A stretch of 64,000 nucleotides of DNA from Bacteroidales bacterium UBA4293 (lineage in GTDB: Bacteria; Bacteroidota; Bacteroidia; Bacteroidales; Bacteroidaceae), in NCBI GenBank assembly GCA_002395835.1, contig DGVD01000002.1, positions 102,413-166,412 of the forward strand, in the 5' to 3' direction. Every line of letters begins with the position of its first letter. The first letter of the stretch is position 1. Shown piece by piece: positions 52,989 through 61,282 of this stretch. The notes beneath the pieces were generated by a model. The model was given only the letters and a program-made list of their open reading frames with translations, was not told the origin of the DNA and made no database searches. Position numbers and translations under genes: made by a program.

Positions 52989-53393
52989 TTACTTCTGAGG
53001 GTTCTGCGGAGGGTTCTGCCCGTTCTGCGGAGGCATAACCGGGCGGAACATCCTTACCTGACGGTTGCCCAACTGGTATTTTTCTCTCAGAGCACCTGCT
53101 TCTGTCATGGCAGGGGAACTGTGGTAGCGGTTCAGTGCAGCCTGATCTTCCCACTCGTCTATCAGCAGCACAGCCTCTGGGTCATCAGCAGGGAAGTAGT
53201 ACTCATAGCGGATGCATCCCTCCACACTACGGATTCTATCGGCAATGCCGTTCTTCTCCATCTCTTCCACATACTTCCGGGCATTTCCGTTGGCACCGTT
53301 GTAACGGATGTTGATGCAAATCTGAGCTTGGCAGTCGTTTGCCAGCAGCATGAACAGACTGGTCAAGGCGAATAAAGTGAAAAATCTTTTCAT
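52989..53393 (-). CDS. Exported antibiotic biosynthesis monooxygenase-fold protein
   Basis: About 134 residues from the ATG at 53393, chosen because it begins a clean signal peptide (MKRFFTLFALTSLFMLLAN); the longer frame from 53492 would bury it. The mature part is a small ferredoxin-like ABM domain: NARKYVEEMEKNGIADRIRSVEGCIRYEYYFP and VLLIDEWEDQAALNRYHSS. Related proteins include quinol monooxygenases (YgiN) and heme-degrading enzymes, but a periplasmic copy is less common. The Pro/Gln/Asn tail (PPQNGQNPPQNPQK) looks disordered. Single-gene unit. Confidence 0.82.
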   Translation of the reverse strand: MKRFFTLFALTSLFMLLANDCQAQICINIRYNGANGNARKYVEEMEKNGIADRIRSVEGCIRYEYYFPADDPEAVLLIDEWEDQAALNRYHSSPAMTEAGALREKYQLGNRQVRMFRPVMPPQNGQNPPQNPQK

Positions 53394-53570
53394 AATTCTT
53401 ATTTTAATGTTTACAAATTTGATGTTTACTGATGCAAAAATACAGGAAAATGCGCATACACCACTAAAAGAATTTACTTTTATATTAGCCAATTTTACCT
53501 ATTTTCCCCTTTTATCTCGGAAAAAAGTGCCATTTTTCTTTCCTTTTCGCTTTTTTTGCACCTTTTTTAT

Positions 53571-53578
53571 TATATTTG
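53571..53578 (+). promoter_or_regulatory. -7 element for the epimerase gene
   Basis: TATATTTG fits TAnnTTTG, 22 bases before the ATG at 53601. Confidence 0.55.
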
Positions 53579-53600
53579 TCGCCAGAAACCTATCTGAGCC

Positions 53601-54239
53601 ATGAAAATTATACTGACAGGCGCCACAGGATTTGTGGGTGAAGGCGTTCTTCTGGAGTGCCTGAACGATGAACGAGTGGAAAAAGTGCTGAGCATCGGCA
53701 GGAAGGCGTGCGGGCATACGCATCCCAAGCTGGAAGAGTATCTGGTACCCGATTTGATGCAGATTGCTGAGGGTGACCCACGGCTGGAGGGCTACGATGC
53801 CTTGTTCTTCTGTGCTGGCATCAGCAGTGTAGGGATGACCGAGGAGCAGTATCGCCCCATTGCGTACACCATCCCCATGCATCTGGCACAGGTGCTGCCT
53901 CAGAAAGAGCGCACGACGTACATCTTCGTGAGCGGTGCAGGAACGGGTTCCACGGGGCAGATGTGGTCTAAAGTGAAGCTTCAGACGGAGAACGAGCTGC
54001 AACAACTGGGCTTCAAGCAAGTGTTCAATTTCCGTCCGGCGCTGATGAAACCCACTGAGGGTCAGCTTCATGTGAAGGTGATGGATCGCATCAATAGCTG
54101 GTTGTACCCGTTGGTGAAGCTCGTTGGCGGAGGAAATTCCCTGGTGCAGGTGGGGCAGGCCATGCTCAATGCCGTGGAGCGAGGCTATGACAAAACCGCC
54201 ATTGAAGTGCGCGACATCAGTAAGCTGAGTAAAAAGTAA
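53601..54239 (+). CDS. Short NAD(P)-dependent epimerase/dehydratase-like SDR
   Basis: A 212-residue Rossmann protein. The dinucleotide-binding loop TGATGFVGEG is at residues 6-15. The SDR strand ALFFCAGIS and the Ser-x-Lys region FVSGAGTG ... WSKVKLQTENEL fit an atypical or extended SDR of the YbjT/HTATIP2-like type; a clear YxxxK is not seen. It is shorter than true sugar epimerases, so substrate and activity are uncertain. Single-gene unit, ending before a GC-rich hairpin. Confidence 0.8.
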   Translation: MKIILTGATGFVGEGVLLECLNDERVEKVLSIGRKACGHTHPKLEEYLVPDLMQIAEGDPRLEGYDALFFCAGISSVGMTEEQYRPIAYTIPMHLAQVLPQKERTTYIFVSGAGTGSTGQMWSKVKLQTENELQQLGFKQVFNFRPALMKPTEGQLHVKVMDRINSWLYPLVKLVGGGNSLVQVGQAMLNAVERGYDKTAIEVRDISKLSKK

Positions 54240-54292
54240 AAATATAGGTATCCGTGAGGATGCTGCTAGGGAGAAAAAATTTATAATTTGAG

Positions 54293-54330
54293 AAAAGGGC
54301 AGGGGCCATATACGGTCGCTGCCCTTTAAA
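54293..54330 (+). terminator. Terminator after the epimerase gene
   Basis: AAAGGGCAG (54294-54302) pairs with CTGCCCTTT (54319-54327) across a 16-base loop. Confidence 0.65.
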
Positions 54331-54396
54331 AATAGTGTAGATGGTTATTATTAGAGTGTAGATTCTATGAAGCGTGCCAGTGCCTGGGGTAAAAAA

Positions 54397-54421
54397 GCAG
54401 CACCTAGGGGAAAGGTGCTGC
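54397..54421. repeat. GCAGCACCT hairpin
   Basis: GCAGCACCT and AGGTGCTGC form a perfect 9 bp stem around AGGGGAA. Just beside it is TAGGGAGAAAAAT, which resembles (inverted) the AAATTTTTCTCC motif near 18364-18400. Possibly a copy of a dispersed intergenic element. Confidence 0.4.
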
Positions 54422-54505
54422 ATAGGGAGAAAAATACATGTCTTATGAAAAAAAATCTGACATGAAAAATAATCTATTTTGATGTATTTTTTTTCTTAGA
54501 ATGGA

Positions 54506-54967
54506 TTAAGAGTGGTTAGGGTGGCCTTCCCAAGTCATGTCTTTTGTTAAAACTTTGCCATTACCATGGTGATTATATTCATAACCGGAATAAAAACTCT
54601 GCCACTCTCCATAAGTAATATCATCTCCTTCATTAAGATTTAAGATATTTGGGGTAATGTTTGCTACCGACCTTACATCCTGTGGTGCTCCTTCATCCTC
54701 ATGCGCTGCATCCTCTCTACCTGTATATTGAGGTACACCATCAGTAATTGTAACTTGAATCCAGTTGTTTCCACAATAATGGTATCTGTGAGCATGCCCT
54801 GCCTCAGGAGCACTATGGCCTGGTTCGTAATATGCAGTATTTGGATCGCTTGGATTACCAATTGTACAATGCATTACAATAGTGAACTGGAAACAATACT
54901 CACAGTAATGGTTAGGTACAAACCGTTCAAAGGCCATGAATGGCCTTGCATAAAATTTTTTCTCCAT
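54506..54967 (-). CDS. Unknown His/Tyr-rich protein
   Basis: A 153-residue protein I do not recognise. It starts MEKKFYARPFMAFERFVPNHYCEYC; the opening K-K-x-Y-x-x-P resembles small Bacteroidales proteins of unknown function that begin with a similar motif. It has a CEYC pair, many histidines (HAHRYHYC, GHPNHS) and several Gly/Asn/Asp loops, so metal binding is possible. No signal peptide or membrane helix. It stands alone. Base composition does not stand out from its neighbours. Confidence 0.6.
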   Translation of the reverse strand: MEKKFYARPFMAFERFVPNHYCEYCFQFTIVMHCTIGNPSDPNTAYYEPGHSAPEAGHAHRYHYCGNNWIQVTITDGVPQYTGREDAAHEDEGAPQDVRSVANITPNILNLNEGDDITYGEWQSFYSGYEYNHHGNGKVLTKDMTWEGHPNHS

Positions 54968-55367
54968 TTTTTCTCGTTATTTTAAGTATAAATTTTATTC
55001 TCCGTGTGTTTAGTATTCTCCGGTTTTCCCAGAGTTTCTCTGTTATAGTTGTAAATAACTGTTCCAAAAGTAATAGGTTTTATTCTAAAATTCTGCTAAT
55101 TAGCACTATTATTTACATCTTTTAACATAAACAGTTGTGCTAATTAGAAAATGTATTACCTCGGAAATGAGCTCCTCCTCTAGCTTCTGAGAAGAGAAAT
55201 CAAACTTTAACATTTTTTATATATCGCTGTTTTCATCCGCGTTTTTCCTAATTCCTACCTCCAGGTAAGTAAGCAACTTTTAAGTGCGCTCTTGCATTAC
55301 TTACTAAAAGTTAGTAGCTTTGCACCGTTAAAAAAATAAAAACTGTAAACATTTTAAAATAAAAGCA
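54968..55367. other. 400-base gene-free region upstream of the MBL-like lipoprotein
   Basis: AT-rich and without a plausible gene. It holds the perfect palindrome TGCTAATTAGCA (55094-55105), a related GTGCTAATTAG at 55137-55147, and the promoter and operator-like palindrome at 55292-55322. Confidence 0.7.
55292..55322 (+). promoter_or_regulatory. Promoter with overlapping operator-like palindrome
   Basis: TTGC (55292-55295), a 19-base spacer and TAGCTTTG (55315-55322) fit -33/-7. The spacer holds TACTAA-AAG-TTAGTA (55302-55316), a perfect 6-base inverted repeat that overlaps the -7 element, the usual place for a repressor. The TTACTTACTAAAAGTTAGTA pattern recalls operators of HxlR/DUF24 regulators (inference). 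Confidence 0.55.
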
Positions 55368-56249
55368 ATGAAAAAAGTATTATTCACTATCCTGGCAGGT
55401 GCCTTGCTAGTAAGCTGCGGCAACAATGCCCAGCAGACTGCCGCTCAGAATGAGGCTGTAGAGACTGAAGATTCACTCACCGGTGCATTCACCGCATACG
55501 ACATGGACGGCTTCAAGCTGCACGTGTACAACTCAAACGATGTGATGGCCGATGCCAGCTACATCATCGAGGGAAATGACTCACTCATCGTGATGGAGTA
55601 TCCGCTCTTTAAGGTAAACGCTAAGGAATTTGCCGATTATATCCAGAAGCTGGGTAAGCCAGTAGAGATTGACATTACCGACTACCACTTGGGTGGCTCC
55701 GGCAGCCTTCCTCTCACCATGCCAGAGGGAATGCCAGCCTTCATTGAGGGCCCTATCTACGGCGGTATGATGAAAGGTTTTGCCGATCAGTTTGGTGACA
55801 CCATGGTAGAGCTGCCAAACCAGCCTGCTGCTGAGGTTCCTTTCGGACAGACACAGAAGTGGAACGGCATCGAGTTCCGTTTTGAGCACGGTGCTGCAAG
55901 CGACTTCCCAGGCGCATCCATCCTCATTGGCGGACAGGTTTATTACACTCACTGGACACCAGCACAGGCTCACATGAGCACCCTGCAGGTGGGCAATGCA
56001 GCAGCAGTAGATGCAGAGTTGGCCGAGGCACAGACAGCCCTGGCATCCGGTGCCAAGTGTTTCATTGGCGGTCATGGCGGTGCAGCAGGAAAGGCTGAGG
56101 TTGAGTTCAAAGTGGCTTACCTGCAGAAGGTGAAAGAGCTGCTGGCTGCCAACAAGGATGCCGAAACCTTCGCTCAGGCTCTGAAGGCTGCCTACCCAGA
56201 ACTGCCAGGCGATGCCGATGCATTGGCTCAGGCACTCTATAAGAAATAA
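55368..56249 (+). CDS. Metallo-beta-lactamase-fold-like lipoprotein without metal ligands
   Basis: A 293-residue lipoprotein (lipobox LVSC near residue 17). The order of segments follows the metallo-beta-lactamase fold: ASYIIEGNDSLIVMEYPLF (substrate-side strands), DITDYHLGGSG where active enzymes have HxHxDH (only His107 is left), AASDFPGASILIGG where P-G-H-T-P-G is expected, and CFIGGHGG near the last ligand position. Most zinc ligands are therefore missing. A helical C-terminal tail (about 235-293) follows. Likely a non-catalytic or altered relative. Controlled by a promoter with an operator-like palindrome. Confidence 0.7.
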   Translation: MKKVLFTILAGALLVSCGNNAQQTAAQNEAVETEDSLTGAFTAYDMDGFKLHVYNSNDVMADASYIIEGNDSLIVMEYPLFKVNAKEFADYIQKLGKPVEIDITDYHLGGSGSLPLTMPEGMPAFIEGPIYGGMMKGFADQFGDTMVELPNQPAAEVPFGQTQKWNGIEFRFEHGAASDFPGASILIGGQVYYTHWTPAQAHMSTLQVGNAAAVDAELAEAQTALASGAKCFIGGHGGAAGKAEVEFKVAYLQKVKELLAANKDAETFAQALKAAYPELPGDADALAQALYKK

Positions 56250-56266
56250 GATTCTTATTTATAAGT

Positions 56267-56303
56267 AAAACCCTGCAAGGTCATTTTCCCTGCAGGGTTT
56301 TTT
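56267..56303 (+). terminator. Convergent terminator between the MBL-like gene and the type IIL gene
   Basis: AAAACCCTGCA pairs with TGCAGGGTTTT, followed by T on the plus strand; on the minus strand a shorter T run follows, so it may serve both genes. Confidence 0.85.
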
Positions 56304-56345
56304 ATTTTCTCTATTTCTTTTACTTTCTTATAGTTAAGTGCTAAT

Positions 56346-59126
56346 TTATTCCTGTTGTTCTTGTTTAACTAGGTTTTGGTACAATTTAAATAATTCAGCC
56401 ACGCAATGGCTCTCTGTGAAATCTCTGCTGACAGGGAAACCGTAGGCTTCCATCACGGCACGGTCGTTTGCCTGGTGAGCTTTTCGAAGTTCTGGTGGCA
56501 TGGTAACTTCATCATACAAGTCTGCCAGACTGCTATCTGGATATAAAGCACGTGCATCAAGAATGGCTTGTGCCGTCTGCTCTATCTTTGTGCGCTGAGC
56601 TTCAGTAGGTGTGGGCCAGGGGAAGTTGTTATAGACCACATCCTTGCTGTAGCGGTAGTCACTTTTCAATCTTCCGCAAACTGTCCGCATCCATGCCATG
56701 TGGACATTGCTCTCCAGTATGCCGAAATGGTAGAGTGTGGCATTTGGTATGATCTGTACTGCATCACTTGTGAGAATGTCAGGTGTGAGGAATCCCATCG
56801 GGATGTATCGACGGTTTTCAGACGAATGTCTGGGCACCAAAATGTAGGTTGTATTGGGCATGTTCTCGACATGAAAATGCGTTGGATTATCTGCAAGTTT
56901 TCGTGTTCCCTCACTTGGGCTGGATAAACGATAATCCCGAACAGCCTTAATCCGTTCCATACAATGAGGCATTTTGTGAAGTTCCGATGGAGAGCAATCT
57001 CCCAACCACAAACAGAATCTTGGTTTCTGATGTAGAAATTCGGTAGCACCAAGAAAAGGTCGAAAATAAGATTTTGAAAAAGGCTCTGATTTGATAAACT
57101 CATCCATTTCAATTTCATTGAAAAGGTAATGGCCTCCGTCAATGGGTTTGTTGCCAATTCCAATTTCAGGCACATCTGCAAGTGGATGTTGGCGACTTCC
57201 TATGAATACATCAGGAGCATCAGTCAGATAGGCATTGATATTGCTTGCTTCTATCCTTCGTTCACCATCAAAGATGATTCTAGGTGATGACTGCTGATAA
57301 CTGAAACCAACGATGACGCAGTGTACGTGTGCTTTCTGATTGGCTTCACTGTCCCACCTAAACGTGCGATGGGCGAAATTGATTTGTATGCCCTTTTCAA
57401 AGAGATTTTGCCATAGGTTGGCCACCTGTTCGCCCTGACAGATACTGTTGGTAGAGACGAGAGCTGCTTTGCTTTTTGGTGCCGAAGCCATCAGTTCGGC
57501 AGCTTTCTTATACCAGCAGCACACATAATCCAGGTTGCCCACATTCTTGTATTTTGCCCCAAAGATGTCTATCACATCTTTCTTTTGGTTCTCGTCCATC
57601 AACCTTGCCCCGATGAATGGCGGATTTCCAATAATATATGACAGCCGTTCTACTGGCACTACATCTTTCCAGTCTATTCGCAGGGCATTGCCTTCCACAA
57701 TGTTTGAATAGCTCTTCAGCGGCAGGAAATCAATGTCATGCTTAATGATGACTTCCGTCTCGCGCAGCATCTGAGCCTCGCTAATCCATAGGGCAGTGGT
57801 GGCAACGGTCACGGCAAAGTCGTTGATCTCAATACCGTAGAACTGTGAGATGCTGACTTTGATGGGATTCACTTCCTCGAACCCCAAGAAAGTCTGTCCA
57901 TGGTGACGAGCACGGATTACTTCGTTCTCCAACCGTCGCAGACTGAGATAGGTTTCGGTAAGGAAGTTCCCTGACCCACAGGCAGGATCCAGGAACACCA
58001 GGCTTGCCAGTTTGTCTTGGAAGGCATTGAGGAGCTTGATACGCACCCTCTCTACTTTCTCCTCCAAAATGGATTCAAACTCCTTTCTGAGATCATTCAG
58101 GAAAAGGGGGTCTATCACTTTATGAATATTCTCTATGGAGGTATAGTGCATGCCTCCCTTCCTTCTGGTTTCCGGATTGAGCGTAGATTCAAACACGGCA
58201 CCGAAGATGGTGGGGGAGATCATGCTCCAGTCGAAATCCAAGCTGGCGTTATCCAGCAATACCTTTCGTAGCTCACTGGTAAACTGTGGTATCTCTATCG
58301 GTTCGGCAAACAAGCCTCCATTGGTGTAAGGAAAAGCCTTCAAGTCGTCCATGAGGTAGCGGCTCCGCTTATCTTCTGGAGTGTCCAGCACCTTGAAGAG
58401 GCTGATGAGCGCATTTCTCATGTCCACGGCATCGTACCGTATCAGGAAGTTGTGGAACTGGTCACGGCTGAAAATGCCTGCATCCTCTGCATACAGGCAG
58501 AACACGATGCGTACACAAAGGATGTTCAGCCACCGAAGGGCTTCAGGGGAGTTGTCATCATATTGCTTCAGCAGGGCTTCGTAGATGCGTCCTACTATTT
58601 CGCCGGCTTGCATGGACACTTCCATCTCTTTGCTGATGTGGTCGGACTTGGTATCGACCAGGAACTTCAATCGGTAGTATTCCTTTTCCAAGTCTTTCAG
58701 GAAGATTTGTTCAGGTTCTCCGTTGGGCCGTTCCATGTCATATACCAGGAACTCCTTGAAGTTGCAGGTAACTATCCATTTGGGATGCTCAGAGCGAGGC
58801 ATGTTCGCCACGTACTGCTTAGCTTGCTGGAAGGGAGTAAGCATGATACCGCTGCTCTGTTTGATGGGAGCACGCAGATCTTTATCGATGGATTTCTGTT
58901 CTATGAGAACCTTCGTCGACGGGATGTGACCGTCAATGAAGTTGGTGGAGTCTATCATGGAAGCCACCTGTTCTTCATAGCGGATGAAGTCTGGCAGATT
59001 CTCTACGCCAAAAACGTTAGTCAGGAGATCTGCCCAGAACAATTGTGATTCCCCCCTTTCATATCCTCTTCCTTCCCACCGTTTGGCAAACTGAGAGGCT
59101 GCAATGGATTGTTGTTTATCTGTCAT
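56346..59126 (-). CDS. Type IIL (MmeI-like) restriction endonuclease-methyltransferase
   Basis: A 926-residue single-chain enzyme that both methylates and cuts DNA. Domains in order: N-terminal nuclease with a D-x10-E-x-K site (Asp65, Glu76, Lys78 in STKVLIEQKS); helical spacer (about 170-340); adenine-N6 methyltransferase with motif I LDPACGSGNF (Asp380) and motif IV IGNPPF (Asn501-Phe504); target-recognition domain (about 600-820); C-terminal helical part. Such enzymes need no separate restriction or specificity genes, and none is adjacent. It borders the cassette array: its start codon is 72 bases from the first repeat site. Minus-strand TAACTTTG (plus 59148-59155) is the likely -7 element. 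Confidence 0.92.
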   Translation of the reverse strand: MTDKQQSIAASQFAKRWEGRGYERGESQLFWADLLTNVFGVENLPDFIRYEEQVASMIDSTNFIDGHIPSTKVLIEQKSIDKDLRAPIKQSSGIMLTPFQQAKQYVANMPRSEHPKWIVTCNFKEFLVYDMERPNGEPEQIFLKDLEKEYYRLKFLVDTKSDHISKEMEVSMQAGEIVGRIYEALLKQYDDNSPEALRWLNILCVRIVFCLYAEDAGIFSRDQFHNFLIRYDAVDMRNALISLFKVLDTPEDKRSRYLMDDLKAFPYTNGGLFAEPIEIPQFTSELRKVLLDNASLDFDWSMISPTIFGAVFESTLNPETRRKGGMHYTSIENIHKVIDPLFLNDLRKEFESILEEKVERVRIKLLNAFQDKLASLVFLDPACGSGNFLTETYLSLRRLENEVIRARHHGQTFLGFEEVNPIKVSISQFYGIEINDFAVTVATTALWISEAQMLRETEVIIKHDIDFLPLKSYSNIVEGNALRIDWKDVVPVERLSYIIGNPPFIGARLMDENQKKDVIDIFGAKYKNVGNLDYVCCWYKKAAELMASAPKSKAALVSTNSICQGEQVANLWQNLFEKGIQINFAHRTFRWDSEANQKAHVHCVIVGFSYQQSSPRIIFDGERRIEASNINAYLTDAPDVFIGSRQHPLADVPEIGIGNKPIDGGHYLFNEIEMDEFIKSEPFSKSYFRPFLGATEFLHQKPRFCLWLGDCSPSELHKMPHCMERIKAVRDYRLSSPSEGTRKLADNPTHFHVENMPNTTYILVPRHSSENRRYIPMGFLTPDILTSDAVQIIPNATLYHFGILESNVHMAWMRTVCGRLKSDYRYSKDVVYNNFPWPTPTEAQRTKIEQTAQAILDARALYPDSSLADLYDEVTMPPELRKAHQANDRAVMEAYGFPVSRDFTESHCVAELFKLYQNLVKQEQQE

Positions 59127-59147
59127 AAACGTTATCTTTTATGTCTA

Positions 59148-59155
59148 CAAAGTTA
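59148..59155 (-). promoter_or_regulatory. -7 element for the type IIL gene
   Basis: Plus-strand CAAAGTTA reads TAACTTTG on the minus strand, 21 bases upstream of the start codon. Confidence 0.55.
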
Positions 59156-59197
59156 CAAAAGATTCTGGAATACCGGTATGAATTAGCAGTCTTATTC

Positions 59198-59232
59198 GTT
59201 TTATACTCTTCAAAAATACTACTGGTAAAAAC
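59198..59232 (+). repeat. Array site R1
   Basis: The most divergent copy: GTTTTATACTCTTC, A-rich run, TACTACTGGTAAAAAC. It forms the left border of the array, next to the type IIL gene. Confidence 0.6.
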
Positions 59233-59290
59233 GCGTACATTAAAAATTATGCTTTAATTTGCAGTGTAAAACATATTAGAACTTGCAGCA

Positions 59291-59734
59291 ATGATCATTC
59301 TGAACAAAATCCTCTCACTCATAAAGGGCTCAATCGGCAAGGCGGATTCAGCTGAACTGGACATGTCTTACGATGTCCCCGTCCGCTACCGTGCCGACTA
59401 TCTGGCTGCAAAGATGGTTACCAAAATGGGGGTGTACGGAACACGCATTGAAATGGACTACGGGGTTCTCACGGACGGTTATGATGTCTCCAACGACACA
59501 GTCTGGCTGACTGTCAAGACATACACCAGCAACACCGCAATATCGGCTGCAATAGCTTGCCATGAAGTAGGGCATGCCTACCTCTGCAAGAACGGCTTCT
59601 CAGGCTCCAGGATTGAATATGAGACAAATGCAACGGAAATAGCCCTCCACTTTCTTCGTGATGAGCTTACCGATGAACAGTTCAAGGTGGCAGAACGCTT
59701 CCTGGATACAGCTCTTAAAACCTACAAAAGTTGA
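59291..59734 (+). CDS. Small zincin-type peptidase (HExxH), cassette 1
   Basis: A 147-residue protein with the zinc motif HEVGH (His91, Glu92, His95) in AIACHEVGHAYL and a following YETNATEIALHFL, whose Glu could be the third ligand as in YugP-type neutral zinc metallopeptidases. Unlike YugP it has no clear membrane helix and is much shorter; residues 1-12 are only mildly hydrophobic. The substrate is unknown. It fills cassette 1, read left to right, and ends in a GC-rich terminator that abuts site R2. Confidence 0.75.
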   Translation: MIILNKILSLIKGSIGKADSAELDMSYDVPVRYRADYLAAKMVTKMGVYGTRIEMDYGVLTDGYDVSNDTVWLTVKTYTSNTAISAAIACHEVGHAYLCKNGFSGSRIEYETNATEIALHFLRDELTDEQFKVAERFLDTALKTYKS

Positions 59735-59747
59735 TTACAATATAAAC

Positions 59748-59924
59748 CTAACCTGCAAGGGCGCATGGATACTGTCTCATGCGCCCTTCTTGTTTTAAAT
59801 ACTTCAAAATAAATACTGTTAAAAACGTAGCAGCAAATTCATAGTATTTTGCACGTATTTTCTTACGTCCTGCCCCATGCCGTGCTCCGCCACGTGTTGA
59901 TTCTTTTTCAGATTCTTTTTCCAT
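59748..59924 (-). CDS. Small basic RGGARHGAGRKK protein, copy 1
   Basis: A 58-residue frame starting MEKESEKESTRGGARHGAGRKKIRAKYY. The R-G-G-A-R-x-G-A-G-R-K motif is seen in many short phage and mobile-element proteins and suggests nucleic acid binding. The first 28 residues are the same in copy 2 (61726-61899). Downstream the frame has no stop inside the cassette: it runs backwards through site R2 and ends within the terminator hairpin of cassette 1, so its tail (FILKYLKQEG...) comes from the neighbour. It could be a real gene whose end depends on its neighbour, or the remnant of one. Confidence 0.45.
   Translation of the reverse strand: MEKESEKESTRGGARHGAGRKKIRAKYYEFAATFLTVFILKYLKQEGRMRQYPCALAG
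59757..59792 (+). terminator. Terminator of cassette 1
   Basis: AAGGGCGCATG (59757-59767) pairs perfectly with CATGCGCCCTT (59778-59788); the T tract runs into site R2. Confidence 0.85.
59792..59826 (+). repeat. Array site R2
   Basis: GTTTTAAATACTTC, A-rich run, AATACTGTTAAAAAC. Belongs to the right end of cassette 1; differs from R4 at several positions although the same element follows both. Confidence 0.8.
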
Positions 59925-59941
59925 ATTAAAAATTGATTTTG

Positions 59942-60095
59942 TATATTTGCATCGAAAACCCAAGGGGGGAAGGGAGGGATTCCCCTCCCCATTTGGTTTA
60001 GTCTTTTTAGATTAGAATTTCTAATCTAACTTTGACTTTCCAAATCCTAGTAGAAATTGCGAGTCTCATAAGGCTTTGGGTTTTCATTTTTCCTA
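59942..60095 (+). ncRNA. Candidate structured RNA, copy 1
   Basis: TATATTTG (59942-59949) is followed 5 bases later by GAAAACCCAAG (59954-59964), whose partner CTTTGGGTTTTC is at 60074-60085, then a T-rich tail. This closes a domain of about 132 bases. Inside are GGGAGGG-ATTC-CCCTCCC and AGATTAGAA-T-TTCTAATCT. The one base change in the G-rich hairpin between copies falls in the loop. A promoter directly before a terminal stem that doubles as a terminator is how many small RNAs are built. No known RNA family recognised. Confidence 0.5.
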
Positions 60096-60103
60096 CTCTT
60101 TAA

Positions 60104-60138
60104 GGTTTGAATACCATAAAAAAAGTACTGCTAAAAAC
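60104..60138 (+). repeat. Array site R3
   Basis: GGTTTGAATACC, A-rich run, AGTACTGCTAAAAAC. One difference from R5. Confidence 0.9.
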
Positions 60139-60280
60139 GGAACAATGCCCACCATAAATGGGAGAATAAAGAATAAATGATATACATTTCAATAGTATAA
60201 TTTTCGTTAAATCTTTCGATTTTCATGCAAGATTTCTCGTTTTCTGGGTTTATAAGATAGAAGGATATATCAAATAGGAT

Positions 60281-60835
60281 ATGAAACGATTAAAGATAAT
60301 CATCATGACAATGCTGGCCGCATGTATTTTTACGGCCTGCTCCAGTAGCGATGACAATGAGGGTGGTAACAATTCTGCGAACCTCTATGCTATCATCAAG
60401 CCAGAAGGAGCACAATTAATAGATATTGTCCCCAGTGATTATGTGCTGACACTCGACAATATCATTGCAGTTAATCCTGAGACTGGTGAGTTCAAGGTAA
60501 AAGATACGGAACGGATTGATTCGAAAGCCTTTCCTATACCAACTCAGTACGTCATCTTGTTCTATTCTAACGGTAGTTTCCTATTTGATGCTAAACTGAA
60601 CAGTTCCATTTCCAGCTATCTCCCCCAGGGGTTGACATTCTGCCATTTCCTATCCGACAAGAACGGTTTGGCAAGATATGACCTTGGAGCGACCCGCATT
60701 GTCAGTGCAGACGGAGAGGTAATAGAGGGTAATCCCACAGACCAGCAGAAGCAAGGAATGCAGCGCATGTATCAGATACTGCAAAAGGCTGGAAAGATTA
60801 GGAGTAACATCGATTATGAATTTCAGTTCAAATAA
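60281..60835 (+). CDS. Lipoprotein of unknown function, cassette 3
   Basis: A 184-residue lipoprotein: signal peptide and lipobox FTAC (Cys20), then SSSDDNEGGNN, an acidic spacer typical of surface-exposed Bacteroidetes lipoproteins. The mature part (about 35-184) is not recognised; the C-terminal third is helical (QQKQGMQRMYQILQKAGKI). It is the first of three lipoprotein genes spaced 11 and 7 bases apart on the same strand, so they form one operon within the cassette. Confidence 0.75.
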   Translation: MKRLKIIIMTMLAACIFTACSSSDDNEGGNNSANLYAIIKPEGAQLIDIVPSDYVLTLDNIIAVNPETGEFKVKDTERIDSKAFPIPTQYVILFYSNGSFLFDAKLNSSISSYLPQGLTFCHFLSDKNGLARYDLGATRIVSADGEVIEGNPTDQQKQGMQRMYQILQKAGKIRSNIDYEFQFK

Positions 60836-60846
60836 ATATTAAGCTG

Positions 60847-61275
60847 ATGAAAAAGAATATTATTAGTGTTTGTGTTACACTTGTTATAGCGGTATTTATG
60901 TCTGGCTGCAGCAGCGACGACGATGAAATCTTCGGTACAGGACTGACAGGGAAATGGGATTTGGTGGAAGTTCAGAACGGCCCTGCAGGGTTCTGTAAAG
61001 GTGACTATGCCAATCAATATCCGTCCGGAACTGTCATTATTGAACTAAAAGGAAGCGGAAAGATTGTCTTCAACTATGAGGATGGAAAAGTTGAAACCCT
61101 TGACTATTATATCCCTGAAGATCAGGAAAAGTATGGTACCACTTTGCCTGTCATGAACATTGGTGAAGTCCCGTTCGGCTATGTTTTAGAGGGGAATAGT
61201 CTGAAACTCCATTACTATGGTTTCTATACCTGCGACCATATCCCCGCAACATTTGTGTTTAAGCGTGCAAAATGA
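60847..61275 (+). CDS. Lipocalin-like lipoprotein, cassette 3
   Basis: A 142-residue lipoprotein (lipobox MSGC, then SSDDDE). The mature part begins LTGKWDLVEVQNG and alternates short strands, ending LKLHYYGFYTCDHIPATFVFKRAK. G-x-W near the start and this strand pattern fit small lipocalin-like Bacteroidetes proteins. Ligand unknown. Middle gene of the three-lipoprotein operon. Confidence 0.72.
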   Translation: MKKNIISVCVTLVIAVFMSGCSSDDDEIFGTGLTGKWDLVEVQNGPAGFCKGDYANQYPSGTVIIELKGSGKIVFNYEDGKVETLDYYIPEDQEKYGTTLPVMNIGEVPFGYVLEGNSLKLHYYGFYTCDHIPATFVFKRAK

Positions 61276-61282
61276 TGGAACA

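Larger units (their letters stand above)
59827..60138 (+). repeat. Cassette 2: 312 bp element, copy 1
   Basis: Runs from GTAGCAGC just after R2 through R3. Matches 61802-62112 with roughly eight or nine differences. It contains the 5' part of the small basic ORF on the minus strand and, divergently, a promoter and structured RNA candidate on the plus strand. Confidence 0.9.

Noticed and set aside
59827..60138. MITE or insertion sequence
   Set aside because: No terminal inverted repeats and no target duplication; the repeats at its ends are direct and are shared with other, unrelated units.
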